Counted from the first letter of the stretch, positions 37,536 through 45,418 are shown. The stretch: DNA of 64,000 nucleotides from Fictibacillus aquaticus (GCF_002245695.1 NZ_NOII01000001.1:186001-250000), one strand, 5' to 3'. The notes: a model not told the origin generated them from the sequence alone. Program-made: numbers and translations.

Positions 37536-37664
37536 TCACGTCGAAGGCTGGTTTGGACCGTTCAGCTTTTTATCGCCGTACCCGTTTTCTGTCTTGTTAC
37601 CGCTTTGCTGTTTTTGTTCAGTTCTTTCCTGCTGCAGACTGTCTTCGTTCTGTTTTCGTGTCAA
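37536..37664 (-). CDS. sspM: Small acid-soluble spore protein, SspM-like
   Basis: A 42-residue, very hydrophilic peptide read from TTG 37664 on the minus strand with AGGAGGTG eight bases upstream. It is rich in Gln, Lys, Asn and Glu and ends DKKLNGPNQPST, nearly the KKLGGPNRPST end of B. subtilis SspM, a minor SASP found only in spores. The middle region is longer than in the 34-residue B. subtilis protein. Identification depends on this C-terminal motif and the genomic neighbourhood next to yppC. Confidence 0.75.
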   Translation of the reverse strand: MTRKQNEDSLQQERTEQKQQSGNKTENGYGDKKLNGPNQPST

Positions 37665-37854
37665 TATAAACACCTCCTGCTGTTTTCTTTAGTGTAAGTA
37701 TAGCTTTGTTTTTCTATACAGAACGCTGTCGAAACGGCATTTCGCGTTGCTTCTGCACTTGTTTTGGCGAATCAAAACTAGTTTTGTCAATGGTGAAGGA
37801 AAGGAGAATTATTCCGCAGAAAGTGTTAGGCAAGATACCAGGGGAGGGATTCAG

Positions 37855-38373
37855 ATGGAAATGATATTGAAAACGAAGAGTGTTTCAGAGGAACTTGGCG
37901 TGAACCCTACAACTGTACAAAGGTGGGTCAGGCATTTCAATATGGATCTGAAGAAGAACGACCATGGCCATTATTTATTTACCGAGCATGATATTAATGA
38001 ATTAAAGGAAATCAAGATGCAGCTCGACAGCGGACTCCTGATCGGAGATATTCAGCTGTCACAAAAAGAAAAACCGGCAGTAAAGAAACAATTGGCTGCT
38101 GTACCGGAAGGAATAGAAGAAAAATTCGAAAACTTGCTCTCGCGGATCGACAGCCTAGAGAAGAAGCTTGAAGAAAAAGCGGACAGCGTCGTTTCGTATC
38201 AGCTTCTGCAGCACGCAGGTGAGATGGAAGAGATGGTCAAGAAGCTGGCAGCCATTGAAGCACGTCTTGAAGACGCAGAAGTCACGCTCTTGAAGATGCC
38301 GGTCAAACAAGAAAGGATTATCCATACAGAAAAACAGCGGAAAAACTGGTTTGTTAGTCTGTTTACTCTATAA
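37855..38373 (+). CDS. racA: Chromosome-anchoring protein RacA
   Basis: A 172-residue protein with an N-terminal MerR-like helix-turn-helix (SEELGVNPTTVQRWVRHFNMDL, residues 10-32), then a long coiled coil (about 80-150, including EKADSVVSYQLLQHAGEMEEMVKKL, nearly as in B. subtilis RacA) and a basic tail. RacA tethers centromere-like sites near oriC to the cell pole via DivIVA at sporulation onset. ATG 37855 follows GGGAGGG; a second ATG at 37861 is possible. It lies elsewhere in B. subtilis. Confidence 0.88.
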   Translation: MEMILKTKSVSEELGVNPTTVQRWVRHFNMDLKKNDHGHYLFTEHDINELKEIKMQLDSGLLIGDIQLSQKEKPAVKKQLAAVPEGIEEKFENLLSRIDSLEKKLEEKADSVVSYQLLQHAGEMEEMVKKLAAIEARLEDAEVTLLKMPVKQERIIHTEKQRKNWFVSLFTL

Positions 38374-38377
38374 AATG

Positions 38378-38408
38378 AAAAAAAGTGCTGCGGCACTTTT
38401 TTTTTGCT
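38378..38408 (+). terminator. racA terminator
   Basis: AAAAAAAGTGC (38378-38388), loop TGCG, GCACTTTTTTTT (38393 on). Confidence 0.93.
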
Positions 38409-38463
38409 ATAAAAAATGACGCCGTCAAAAAACAAAGGTGTAAAGTATAAATACCGATATGGC

Positions 38464-38477
38464 AGTCTTTAAAGACT
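38464..38477. promoter_or_regulatory. 14-bp perfect palindrome upstream of yppE
   Basis: AGTCTTTAAAGACT is its own reverse complement and lies 58 bases before the yppE start, just upstream of TTGATT (38499) and GGTATAC. It looks like a dimer-binding operator. No regulator is identified. Confidence 0.4.
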
Positions 38478-38534
38478 CTGAGGTCAGCCAATTTATTTTG
38501 ATTTATGTTAGGATGGTATACGGAGGGACATACA

Positions 38535-38897
38535 ATGAATGAAGTGCTATTAAATAAAACAGAATTGCTGATCTTGCTGCTTGAAGAAGCAAGAGAAAAA
38601 TTTGCGTCAAGAGGGGAAGAAGCCCCAGATTTCTTTTCTGAGGTAAAACCTTTTGCTGATAAAGTGAGAGATACGTGTGACGAGTGGCTGCCGCTGGCTG
38701 AAGAGTTCGCAAACCGTACACGAGCAAATTATATACATGGATCACAGATTTCTGCTGCTGCTGAAAATCTGCAGTCATTGAGCATATCAGCACTGCAGCC
38801 TGATATGAGAGAACGGCGCTTCAAGGATCTGGCATCATCGGTAGAATACGTTTTGCACCAGCTAAGAGACGGGCTGAAGCAGGATCAGACGAAATGA
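38535..38897 (+). CDS. yppE: YppE family protein (DUF1798)
   Basis: A 120-residue all-helical cytosolic protein; the family name rests on size, position after recU-yppC and the pattern LLEEAREKFASRGEEAPDFF and CDEWLPLAEEFAN. B. subtilis YppE has a known four-helix structure but no assigned function. ATG 38535 has GGAGGG nine bases upstream; a longer in-frame start at 38505 has no SD. Confidence 0.78.
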   Translation: MNEVLLNKTELLILLLEEAREKFASRGEEAPDFFSEVKPFADKVRDTCDEWLPLAEEFANRTRANYIHGSQISAAAENLQSLSISALQPDMRERRFKDLASSVEYVLHQLRDGLKQDQTK

Positions 38898-39018
38898 TAC
38901 AGCGTTTTTAAAATATACGGTCTAATTGAGAAAGAGGCGGACAACATAATAAAAAACGTTAATATAATTAATTTTCACGTACCGTATAAAAAGTATAAAA
39001 ATAAAGGCAGTGAGCAAG

Positions 39019-39546
39019 ATGTTTCATCCATCCGTTTATGATAATCTAAAGGTTGTTCTTGAAGGTGCAGTGTATGATGCTGATTTTGAGGAAAAAATCT
39101 TGATTAGCGGCCGAAGTGACTTAATGGATATGGCAACTGCAGTCAGACAGTATAAAGTTTCATTCAAGCTGAGAGAATCCAGTGAAGAGATAATCGGGCA
39201 TGTATCCATTTCAAGCAGTTTAGAGGCTCTGTATCAGGAAAAGATAAAAGACAGACCTGAAAATGCCGGGTGTCTGCTAGAATATAGCATTGCATTGCCT
39301 GTTGAAGATATCGACATTGAATGTGCGGATATACAGAAAGTACTCCAAAACCGTTATGGCCATAGTGCTGATGTGCAGCAGCATCTTTCCTATCAATTTG
39401 GGAAGCCGCGGGGTAAATATAATAACCTCGTAACGATTAGATACAGACAGGAAGTGGGCGAAGATGAGATACCTTTTTTAGAAAATTCACTCCCTCTATT
39501 TTTTGAGGCATTAGAAGAGATATGCAAAATGAAGGAGCAGTGTTAG
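39019..39546 (+). CDS. Uncharacterised protein upstream of a DEAD-box helicase
   Basis: A 175-residue protein I do not recognise. It begins MFHPSVYDNLKVVLEGAVYD and has a mixed alpha/beta look with no membrane segment, signal or known motif. ATG 39019 has AAAGG upstream (39003-39007); GTG 39010 is too close to that SD. Its stop is immediately followed by the helicase start, and the helicase SD (AAGGAG) lies inside it, so the two are translationally coupled. Involvement with RNA or ribosomes is only suggested by this neighbour. Confidence 0.7.
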   Translation: MFHPSVYDNLKVVLEGAVYDADFEEKILISGRSDLMDMATAVRQYKVSFKLRESSEEIIGHVSISSSLEALYQEKIKDRPENAGCLLEYSIALPVEDIDIECADIQKVLQNRYGHSADVQQHLSYQFGKPRGKYNNLVTIRYRQEVGEDEIPFLENSLPLFFEALEEICKMKEQC

Positions 39547-40803
39547 ATGAACGTTATGACTCAATTTCCAGAATACATAAATAAAGCATGGGCCAAAGCT
39601 GGTTTTGGCGAACCGACACCTGTTCAAAAACAAGTGTTTGAATCTGTGCATGACAGGCAAGATGCCATAATCGAATCTCCGACAGGGACAGGAAAGACCT
39701 TGGCTTACCTTTTGCCGGTATTAAAAAATATGACTTCAGACGTGCAGAACGCTCAGCTGATCGTTCTTGCACCGACAAGGGAACTGGCTATGCAGATATA
39801 TGAGGTATGCCAGCAATATACAGAAGGAAGCGGTCTGACTGGCGCAACGCTTATTGGCGGTGCTAACATGCAGCGGCAGCTCGACAAGCTGAAGAAAAAG
39901 CCTCAATATATCGTTGGAACACCAGGGAGAGTAAGAGAAATCCTTCAGATGAAAAAATTGAAGATGCAGGATGTTAAAACGATCGTTGTGGATGAAGCTG
40001 ATTCAATCTTGGAATCGGGTCTTAAAGGGGAAATAGAACAGATTGTTAAAGCCACATTTAAAGACCGCCAGCTTCTATTTGTATCGGCAACAATGACTAA
40101 AAAGGCTGAAGAGTGGGCGAAGAGCTCCACAAATGAAGCGGTTATTATTAAAGTGAAACAAGATCAGCTGCCGAAGTCAAACTTGCTTCATTTTTACATG
40201 GTGAGTGAATTAAGAGACAAAGTGGAGACTCTTCGAAAGATTATAAAGAATATCACGCCCTTAAAAGCGATTGTGTTTGTAAATGGAAGCAGCAGGCTGG
40301 ATGAGGTTGCAGCCAAATTAGAATATAGAGGCGCAGCCATAGGTGTACTAGCAGGCAATTCGACAAAAGAAGAGCGACAGAAAGTGATGAGGGAGTTCCG
40401 CAAAGATGCTGTACCTGTCTTGATGACAACTGATGTGGCCGCCCGAGGACTAGATATATCCGATGTCACGCATGTTATTCATTTTGATCAGCCAGATGAC
40501 GATCAACTCTACATCCACCGATCAGGACGAACGGGGAGAATGGGTAAAGAGGGTGCTGTAATATCGCTCGTTACTAAAACGGAAGAAACCATCCTGAAAA
40601 AATGGGCTGCAAAATTAAACCTCCCGCTTCAAAAAAGATCGATTGTTGCAGGGGAAATCTCGAACCGAACGGCTAATAAAAATTCAGAAAGCAAGGGCAT
40701 TAAACAAAAAAATAATAGACCGCAAACAAAGACGGCGCCGATGAAATCTGCAGCCTATAATAACAAGAGAAGGGAAAAGAATGACGGAAAAAAGCCAAAT
40801 TAA
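39547..40803 (+). CDS. DEAD-box ATP-dependent RNA helicase (YfmL/DbpA-like)
   Basis: A 418-residue SF2 helicase with Q motif (GFGEPTPVQKQVF), Walker A SPTGTGKT (residues 45-52), PTRELA, TPGR, DEAD box VDEADSI, SAT, and C-terminal RGLDISDV and HRSGRTGRMG. A basic low-complexity tail (NNRPQTKTAPMKS, KRREKNDGKKPN) probably aids RNA binding. B. subtilis YfmL, similar in size, acts in 50S ribosome assembly; the same role here is inferred. It overlaps the next gene by 23 bases. Confidence 0.92.
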   Translation: MNVMTQFPEYINKAWAKAGFGEPTPVQKQVFESVHDRQDAIIESPTGTGKTLAYLLPVLKNMTSDVQNAQLIVLAPTRELAMQIYEVCQQYTEGSGLTGATLIGGANMQRQLDKLKKKPQYIVGTPGRVREILQMKKLKMQDVKTIVVDEADSILESGLKGEIEQIVKATFKDRQLLFVSATMTKKAEEWAKSSTNEAVIIKVKQDQLPKSNLLHFYMVSELRDKVETLRKIIKNITPLKAIVFVNGSSRLDEVAAKLEYRGAAIGVLAGNSTKEERQKVMREFRKDAVPVLMTTDVAARGLDISDVTHVIHFDQPDDDQLYIHRSGRTGRMGKEGAVISLVTKTEETILKKWAAKLNLPLQKRSIVAGEISNRTANKNSESKGIKQKNNRPQTKTAPMKSAAYNNKRREKNDGKKPN

Positions 40804-41251
40804 TCAAATCCTTGAACAGTTTAAACATATCTCAGAGACGACAGCTTCGATTCGAATAGAAGAAAACAACCCTACTGGCCGCCGTATCGGTGGAATGTTC
40901 AGCATGGACAGCCATACTATTACACTTTATAAATCAGAAATTTTTAGCCAAGCAGAACAATTTTTTCCCGGGCAGGATATCTTTTATGATTATTTAAAGG
41001 TAATCCTTGCTCATGAACTAGGACACGCTAATGATCCTTATTTAAAAGTACTCGCACAAAGGCTGGAAAACGAACAAGACTTTTTAAAAAGAAAGAAAAT
41101 AGAGCTGGTGATAGAGGTGCAAGCATGGAAGTTTGCCAGAAAACTCCTCATGGGAGATGTACCTTATCATATCTTCCGTAAAATACGGACAGAATCACTG
41201 GCTCATTACTATGAGAGCATTGATCAATTGATCAAAGATAATGTGGCTTAA
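40781..41251 (+). CDS. Small HELGH zinc metallopeptidase-like protein
   Basis: A 156-residue soluble protein with the zincin motif HELGH (VILAHELGHANDPYL, near residue 77). The following helix with ELVIEVQAWKFARKLLMGDVPYHIFRKIRTE resembles IrrE/ImmA-type or SprT-like small metallopeptidases, where a downstream acidic residue completes the site. No DNA-binding domain is visible. It overlaps the helicase gene by 23 bases, so the two are probably made together. Substrate unknown; I cannot place it in a named family with certainty. Confidence 0.75.
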   Translation: MTEKSQINQILEQFKHISETTASIRIEENNPTGRRIGGMFSMDSHTITLYKSEIFSQAEQFFPGQDIFYDYLKVILAHELGHANDPYLKVLAQRLENEQDFLKRKKIELVIEVQAWKFARKLLMGDVPYHIFRKIRTESLAHYYESIDQLIKDNVA

Positions 41252-41301
41252 GAAGGAATTTCATCTTACTCGAAGAAAGTAATGGCAAGAGGAGGAATAA
41301 G

Positions 41302-41610
41302 ATGAACAGCCAACATTTTATCTATCAACTGAAGCCTGTGAGGCAAGATCTTATGGAAAACCAGACAGAACAAGAACAAGAAGTGTTAGAATCGCATTTT
41401 TTCTACTTGCAGAATTTGAAGAATGAAAAAAAATTGCTCTTGGCAGGTCCTTGTCTGGATGCTGCGTTTGGCATCGTTATTTTAATGGGCATGGATGAGC
41501 ATGAGGCGCAATCTGTCATGAAAAATGATCCTGCCGTAAAAAAGGGTGTCATGACCGCGGATCTTCATCCTTTCCGAGTTTCATTATTAAGTGAAAATGT
41601 AAGTGTATAA
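41302..41610 (+). CDS. YciI-like protein
   Basis: A 102-residue protein with the ferredoxin-like layout of YciI domains: FIYQLKPVRQDLM at the start, LESHFFYLQNLKNEKKLLLAGP with the conserved His and Gly-Pro, and the late strand KKGVMTADLHPFRVSL. Such proteins are small, sometimes ligand-binding or dehalogenase-like; no substrate is evident. AGAGGAGG precedes ATG 41302. A strong terminator follows. Confidence 0.8.
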   Translation: MNSQHFIYQLKPVRQDLMENQTEQEQEVLESHFFYLQNLKNEKKLLLAGPCLDAAFGIVILMGMDEHEAQSVMKNDPAVKKGVMTADLHPFRVSLLSENVSV

Positions 41611-41641
41611 AAAAACAGCCTGACAGGGGCTGTTTTTTTTA
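41611..41641 (+). terminator. Terminator after the YciI-like gene
   Basis: AAAAACAGCC (41611-41620) with GGCTGTTTTT (41628-41637), loop TGACAGG, T-run. Confidence 0.93.
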
Positions 41642-41684
41642 TAGCTGAAGTGAAAGTCATTGCTGCATGATTTGTTGTTAAGGG

Positions 41685-42476
41685 TTATTTTTTAAATAGC
41701 TGGACCCAAGCACCTTGATAATATCCGATGCCGATTGAATCATAAGAGCTGCTTAAAATATTTTCACGATGTCCTTGGCTGTTCATCCAGTCCTGCATGA
41801 CTTCTGCTGCGGAAGACTGTCCTTTGGCAATATTTTCACCTGCAGCCGAATAAGTAATGCCGAAACGTTTCATCATATCAAATGGCGATCCGTAAACTGG
41901 TGACGTGTGTGAAAAGTAATTTTGCTGAATCATATCTTTTGCTTTGACAAGAGCGACAGAACTCAATTCTTCATCCAGAGCTAATGCCGGAAGCCCTGCG
42001 TTCTGGCGTTCTTTATTGACAAGAGCTGCTACTTCTTTGGCCTGTGAGCTTACGCTGTCAGCTGCAGGAGCAGGCTGTTTAGCAGGTTCTGGCTGCTGAA
42101 CAGGTGCAGCGTTGACCGCAGACGGCACGTCAATGAGCTGTCCGGGATAAATCAGGTTCACATCTTTAAGCTGAGGATTCGCATCTTTTAAACTTGAATA
42201 GGATACATTCAGATTTAGTGAGATTGGAAATAAGCGGTCCCCTTGTTTTACCGTATATTGCTTTGGGTAAGATGGTACAAAGACAGTCTGACCTGGCAAC
42301 AAGCTTGTGCCGTTTATTTTATTCAGCCCAGTCAGGGTTTCCACAGTTGTACTATTATTTCGTGCGATCGTGTAAAGGCTTTCACCAGACTGCACGACAT
42401 GAGGTTCTGCTGCGAAAGAAGCGGAACTTGTCATCAATAAGGCGGCTAATGTAAATGCGGTCGTTTTGATCTTCAT
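41685..42476 (-). CDS. Secreted protein with two LysM domains and a CAP domain
   Basis: A 263-residue exported protein: signal peptide (AFTLAALLMTSSASFAAEP), two LysM wall-binding domains (HVVQSGESLYTIARNN and YTVKQGDRLFPISLNLN, residues 25-120), a Pro/Ala/Gln-rich linker, then a CAP/SCP domain (VNKERQNAGLPALALDEEL, residues 150-263, with AGENIAKG and HRENILSSSYDSIGIGYYQGAWVQLF). Bacillus YkwD-like proteins have this domain; some act in spores or the envelope, function unclear. Divergent from the ZIP gene. Confidence 0.88.
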   Translation of the reverse strand: MKIKTTAFTLAALLMTSSASFAAEPHVVQSGESLYTIARNNSTTVETLTGLNKINGTSLLPGQTVFVPSYPKQYTVKQGDRLFPISLNLNVSYSSLKDANPQLKDVNLIYPGQLIDVPSAVNAAPVQQPEPAKQPAPAADSVSSQAKEVAALVNKERQNAGLPALALDEELSSVALVKAKDMIQQNYFSHTSPVYGSPFDMMKRFGITYSAAGENIAKGQSSAAEVMQDWMNSQGHRENILSSSYDSIGIGYYQGAWVQLFKK

Positions 42477-42559
42477 GTTCTACCTCCTGTTGTTGATGCA
42501 GCTATGACTTTCACTAGTTAAATATTTACACATACTTTTATTTGAAACAACTGGGAATG

Positions 42560-42584
42560 ACATGTAATTACTGTAATAATATGT
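42560..42584. promoter_or_regulatory. 25-bp imperfect palindrome upstream of the ZIP transporter
   Basis: Symmetric pattern ACAT-n3-ATTAC-T-GTAAT-n3-ATGT centred on 42572, 37 bases before the ZIP start and just downstream of TTGAAA (42542-42547), so it overlaps the likely -10 region. Its size and symmetry are like Fur-family (for example Zur) or other metalloregulator operators. It does not exactly match the Zur boxes I remember. Confidence 0.5.
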
Positions 42585-42608
42585 ATCTTTGAAAAAGGAG
42601 GGTCTTGC

Positions 42609-43337
42609 ATGCTGCAGGCAGCGTTATGGGGGGGCGTAGCCGGATCCGCGGTATTGCTCGGCGCACTAACCGCGGTTACAATAAAAATCCCGAAAAAATG
42701 GATAGCGTGGATCATGGCATTCGGTACAGGTATTCTGATTGGCGCTGTCGCTTTCGAGCTGCTGATTGAAGCAGCCCAGCAGAGTAATTTGCAGATTGCC
42801 GCAGCCGGCTTCTTGGCAGGTGCTGCTATTTTCACGATCATTGATTACGTATTATCTCGGACAGGCGGCCATGAACGAAAAAGGTCACGATCAAAAACAG
42901 TGAAAGGTACAGGGATGGCAATATTTGCAGGCACCGTTTTAGATGCCATTCCAGAGTCTGTTCTCATCGGTGCTAGCTTGATTGAACAAAGCAAGGTCAG
43001 CTGGCTGCTCGTAATTGCGATTTTTGTCAGCAACTTTCCTGAGGGACTGTCGAGTTCTGTTGGACTGATTAAAGAAGGCTATTCGAAGAAAAAGGTCTTA
43101 GGAATGTGGACTGTTGTACTTTTATTATCTGCTGCCGCTTCATTTTCAGGTTATACATTCCTGCAAGAAGCTTCAGTATCTTATATTTCTATTATTGGCG
43201 CATTTGCAGGCGGGGGAATAATGGCAATGGTCTCTTCAACGATGCTCCCGGAGGCACACGAAGATGGCGGAGCTGTGATAGGATTTATTTCCTCCGCGGG
43301 GCTGCTGACGTCTCTCCTATTAACCCATTTTTCTTAA
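42609..43337 (+). CDS. ZIP family divalent metal transporter
   Basis: A 242-residue membrane protein with about eight helices, of the ZIP family importing zinc and related ions. The metal site residues lie in VLDAIPESVLIGASL (TM4) and SNFPEGLSSSVGLIKEG (TM5). A variable basic loop, GGHERKRSRSK, lies between the third and fourth helices with a histidine, as in ZIP proteins. ATG 42609 follows AAAGGAGGG. A palindromic operator-like sequence precedes it and a terminator follows. Confidence 0.92.
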   Translation: MLQAALWGGVAGSAVLLGALTAVTIKIPKKWIAWIMAFGTGILIGAVAFELLIEAAQQSNLQIAAAGFLAGAAIFTIIDYVLSRTGGHERKRSRSKTVKGTGMAIFAGTVLDAIPESVLIGASLIEQSKVSWLLVIAIFVSNFPEGLSSSVGLIKEGYSKKKVLGMWTVVLLLSAAASFSGYTFLQEASVSYISIIGAFAGGGIMAMVSSTMLPEAHEDGGAVIGFISSAGLLTSLLLTHFS

Positions 43338-43343
43338 ATATAG

Positions 43344-43378
43344 AGAAAGAAGAGCTTTGCGCGCTTCTTTCTTTTTTT
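43344..43378 (+). terminator. ZIP gene terminator
   Basis: AGAAAGAAG (43344-43352) pairs with CTTCTTTCT (43364-43372), then T-run. Confidence 0.88.
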
Positions 43379-43397
43379 GTACTATAGGAAAGTATAA

Positions 43398-43433
43398 CTT
43401 TTTAACAAGAAGAATTTCGACGCGGTTAAAAAG
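43398..43433. repeat. Inverted repeat upstream of trhO (distal)
   Basis: CTTTTTAAC (43398-43406) and GTTAAAAAG (43425-43433) are exact inverse copies separated by 18 bases. It is upstream of the trhO promoter and might be an upstream regulator site; no protein is identified. Confidence 0.4.
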
Positions 43434-43462
43434 CCTAAGAGTAAGTATAAGTTCAACTAAGT

Positions 43463-43506
43463 CTGACGCATAAGGGCTTGGCGTCAGTCAAGTTTTCTAA
43501 TATAAT
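43463..43506 (+). promoter_or_regulatory. trhO promoter with inverted repeat over the -35
   Basis: TTGGCG (43478-43483), 17 bp, perfect TATAAT (43501-43506). The inverted repeat CTGACGC (43463-43469) / GCGTCAG (43481-43487) covers the -35 hexamer, the classical place for a repressor. The repeat lies upstream of the start site, so it acts as DNA, not as an RNA hairpin. Confidence 0.65.
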
Positions 43507-43551
43507 TGGATAGTTGTAAAATGACCATGTATTAAAGACAGGGTGAAGGAT

Positions 43552-44454
43552 ATGTATGAAGTATTACTGTTCTATAAATATGTTGATATAGAGGATCCGG
43601 CAGCATTTAAGGAAGAACATTTAGATTTTTGCAAGAGCCATGGAATAGTCGGACGGATTATTGTCGCAAAAGAAGGCATTAACGGAACCGTATCTGGCAC
43701 ACTTGAGCAGATGGAAGCATACCGTATACATTTACGAAGTGATGAGCGGCTGAAGGATATTGTTTTTAAGGTAGAGCAAAATAAAGAACAAGCTTTTAAG
43801 AAAATTAAGATTAAAATCAAGCCTGAAATTGTGAATCTAAACCTCGACGACGATGTGAACCCAAACGAAACGACCGGTAAACATCTATCACCAAAAGAGT
43901 GGCTTGAGGCTATGCAGCAGGATGATGTAGTCATCCTGGATGCCCGGAACACATATGAATATGATCTCGGACACTTTAAAAACGCGATCCGTCCGGATAT
44001 AGAAACCTTCAGAGAACTGCCTGAGTGGATAAGGAAGAACTTTACCAAGTATAAGGATAAAAAGGTACTGACTTATTGCACTGGCGGAATACGATGTGAA
44101 AAATTTTCACGCTTTCTTGTAAAAGAAGGTTTTAAGGATGTCTCCCAGCTCGATGGAGGCATCATCACTTATGGGTATGATTCTGAAGTAAAAGGCAAGC
44201 TGTGGGACGGCAAATGCTACGTGTTTGATGAACGCATCTCAGTCCCTGTCAACCGGACGGGTGAAGAAGAAGTAGTCGGGAAATGCTGTCATTGCAGTTT
44301 ACCGGAAGAACGTTATGTTAAGTGCGGAAATCCTGAGTGCAACAAACATCTGCTCATGTGCAAGGACTGTGAAGCAAAGCAAAAGCGCTCATGCAGCAAA
44401 AAATGTGCGGAACATCCAAGAAATAGGTATGTACTTGAAAACTCTCTTTCATAG
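43552..44454 (+). CDS. trhO: tRNA uridine(34) hydroxylase (rhodanese TrhO)
   Basis: A 300-residue UPF0176 protein that hydroxylates U34 of certain tRNAs, the first step to 5-methoxy- or carboxymethoxyuridine, using oxygen. It has an N-terminal ferredoxin-like domain (KEGINGTVSGT), a rhodanese domain (VVILDARNTYEYDLGHFKNAI) with catalytic cysteine in TYCTGGIRCEKFSRFL, and a C-terminal cysteine-rich segment (KCCHCSLPEERYVKC and later CKDC, CSKKC) typical of the family. ATG 43552 follows AGGGTG; GTG 43543 is less well placed. Confidence 0.93.
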   Translation: MYEVLLFYKYVDIEDPAAFKEEHLDFCKSHGIVGRIIVAKEGINGTVSGTLEQMEAYRIHLRSDERLKDIVFKVEQNKEQAFKKIKIKIKPEIVNLNLDDDVNPNETTGKHLSPKEWLEAMQQDDVVILDARNTYEYDLGHFKNAIRPDIETFRELPEWIRKNFTKYKDKKVLTYCTGGIRCEKFSRFLVKEGFKDVSQLDGGIITYGYDSEVKGKLWDGKCYVFDERISVPVNRTGEEEVVGKCCHCSLPEERYVKCGNPECNKHLLMCKDCEAKQKRSCSKKCAEHPRNRYVLENSLS

Positions 44455-44466
44455 AGAGTTTTTTCT
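44437..44466 (+). terminator. trhO terminator
   Basis: AACTCTCT (44440-44447) with AGAGAGTT (44453-44460) then T-run. The stem includes the trhO stop codon. Confidence 0.88.
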
Positions 44467-44520
44467 TTGTTTATATTTCGTATACTATTCCTGTTATGGT
44501 AAAAAGGGGGAATGTTTGAA

Positions 44521-45144
44521 ATGAAAGGAAGATGGATTTGTTTATCGCTGGCTGTCTTGTTTTTGGCTGCAAGTTTGTATAAAGTGAAAATCATTAACAA
44601 AATAGACTTGCAAATCAGAGAAGCAGTGCTTACGCTAAGAAATGAACAGTTAAATGACATTATCATCCAGTTCAGCATGCTTGGTTCTGCTTCAGTTATT
44701 GCGGTGATATTCATATTAGCTGGAGTGCTCTTTGTGTTACGAAGGCTTTATTCTCAAGCTTTATGGCTTTTTACATGTTTAGCCGGAGCTTTTTCTCTTA
44801 ATACGCTGATCAAATGGCTGTATGCACGTCCTCGGCCAATTGATGACAGGCTCATAGATGCTGATGGATTCAGTTTCCCCAGCGGCAATGCTATGATTGG
44901 TGCATCGTTTTACATGATGCTGTTTTATTTCATATCAACATGGGCAAAAAAACCGTGGATTTTTGCCACGGGAATCGCAGTTGTCATGCTTCTTGGTGCA
45001 AGCCGTGTCTATCTTGGAGTACATTATCCATTAGATATTATCTCAGGTCTGGCAGCAGGTACAATGATTTTTCTTTTGTGCCGTGAAGGGTACAAAAGAT
45101 CCTTCTCTGCCCGTCAAACCCATAAAGCTCATATTGACGTGTAG
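44521..45144 (+). CDS. PAP2-family membrane phosphatase
   Basis: A 207-residue membrane protein with PAP2 catalytic motifs on successive loops: KWLYARPRP, FPSGNAM (SGN/H-type) and SRVYLGVHYPLDI with the nucleophile histidine region. Five or six helices surround them. Family members dephosphorylate undecaprenyl pyrophosphate or phosphatidylglycerol phosphate. The start is uncertain: ATG 44521 suits the GGGGG SD better than ATG 44512. Confidence 0.88.
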   Translation: MKGRWICLSLAVLFLAASLYKVKIINKIDLQIREAVLTLRNEQLNDIIIQFSMLGSASVIAVIFILAGVLFVLRRLYSQALWLFTCLAGAFSLNTLIKWLYARPRPIDDRLIDADGFSFPSGNAMIGASFYMMLFYFISTWAKKPWIFATGIAVVMLLGASRVYLGVHYPLDIISGLAAGTMIFLLCREGYKRSFSARQTHKAHIDV

Positions 45145-45195
45145 CTGTTATAAGGTGTTATAATAGTTTTCGAATATAAGAAGGGCGTGCTGCAG

Positions 45196-45390
45196 ATGCT
45201 TGAAATCGTTTTTCCTGAAAATAAGCTGGAATACATACCCGCTTTTATTACATTGGCTATTTTTACTTATTTTGCGTACAGAACGGTGCTATTCTTTCAA
45301 AAACATCATAAAAAAGAACTTCAAAAAGTAGCTGAGCTCGAACGTCAGCTTAACGCTGCATCGTTGAACGACAGCCGAGCTGACCGATAA
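45196..45390 (+). CDS. Small single-span membrane protein, unknown function
   Basis: A 64-residue protein with one hydrophobic segment (YIPAFITLAIFTYFAYRTVLFF, about residues 13-34) and a charged C-terminal helix (HHKKELQKVAELERQLNAASL). Not recognised. AAGAAGGG lies upstream; ATG 45196 is preferred to GTG 45187. It follows the PAP2 gene by 51 bases and ends at a terminator. Confidence 0.6.
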   Translation: MLEIVFPENKLEYIPAFITLAIFTYFAYRTVLFFQKHHKKELQKVAELERQLNAASLNDSRADR

Positions 45391-45418
45391 AACCTTCCGG
45401 AAACGGGAGGTTTTTTTA
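45389..45418 (+). terminator. Terminator after the small membrane protein gene
   Basis: AAAACCTTCC and GGGAGGTTTT pair around GGAAAC with one G-T pair and a following T-run. Confidence 0.88.
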
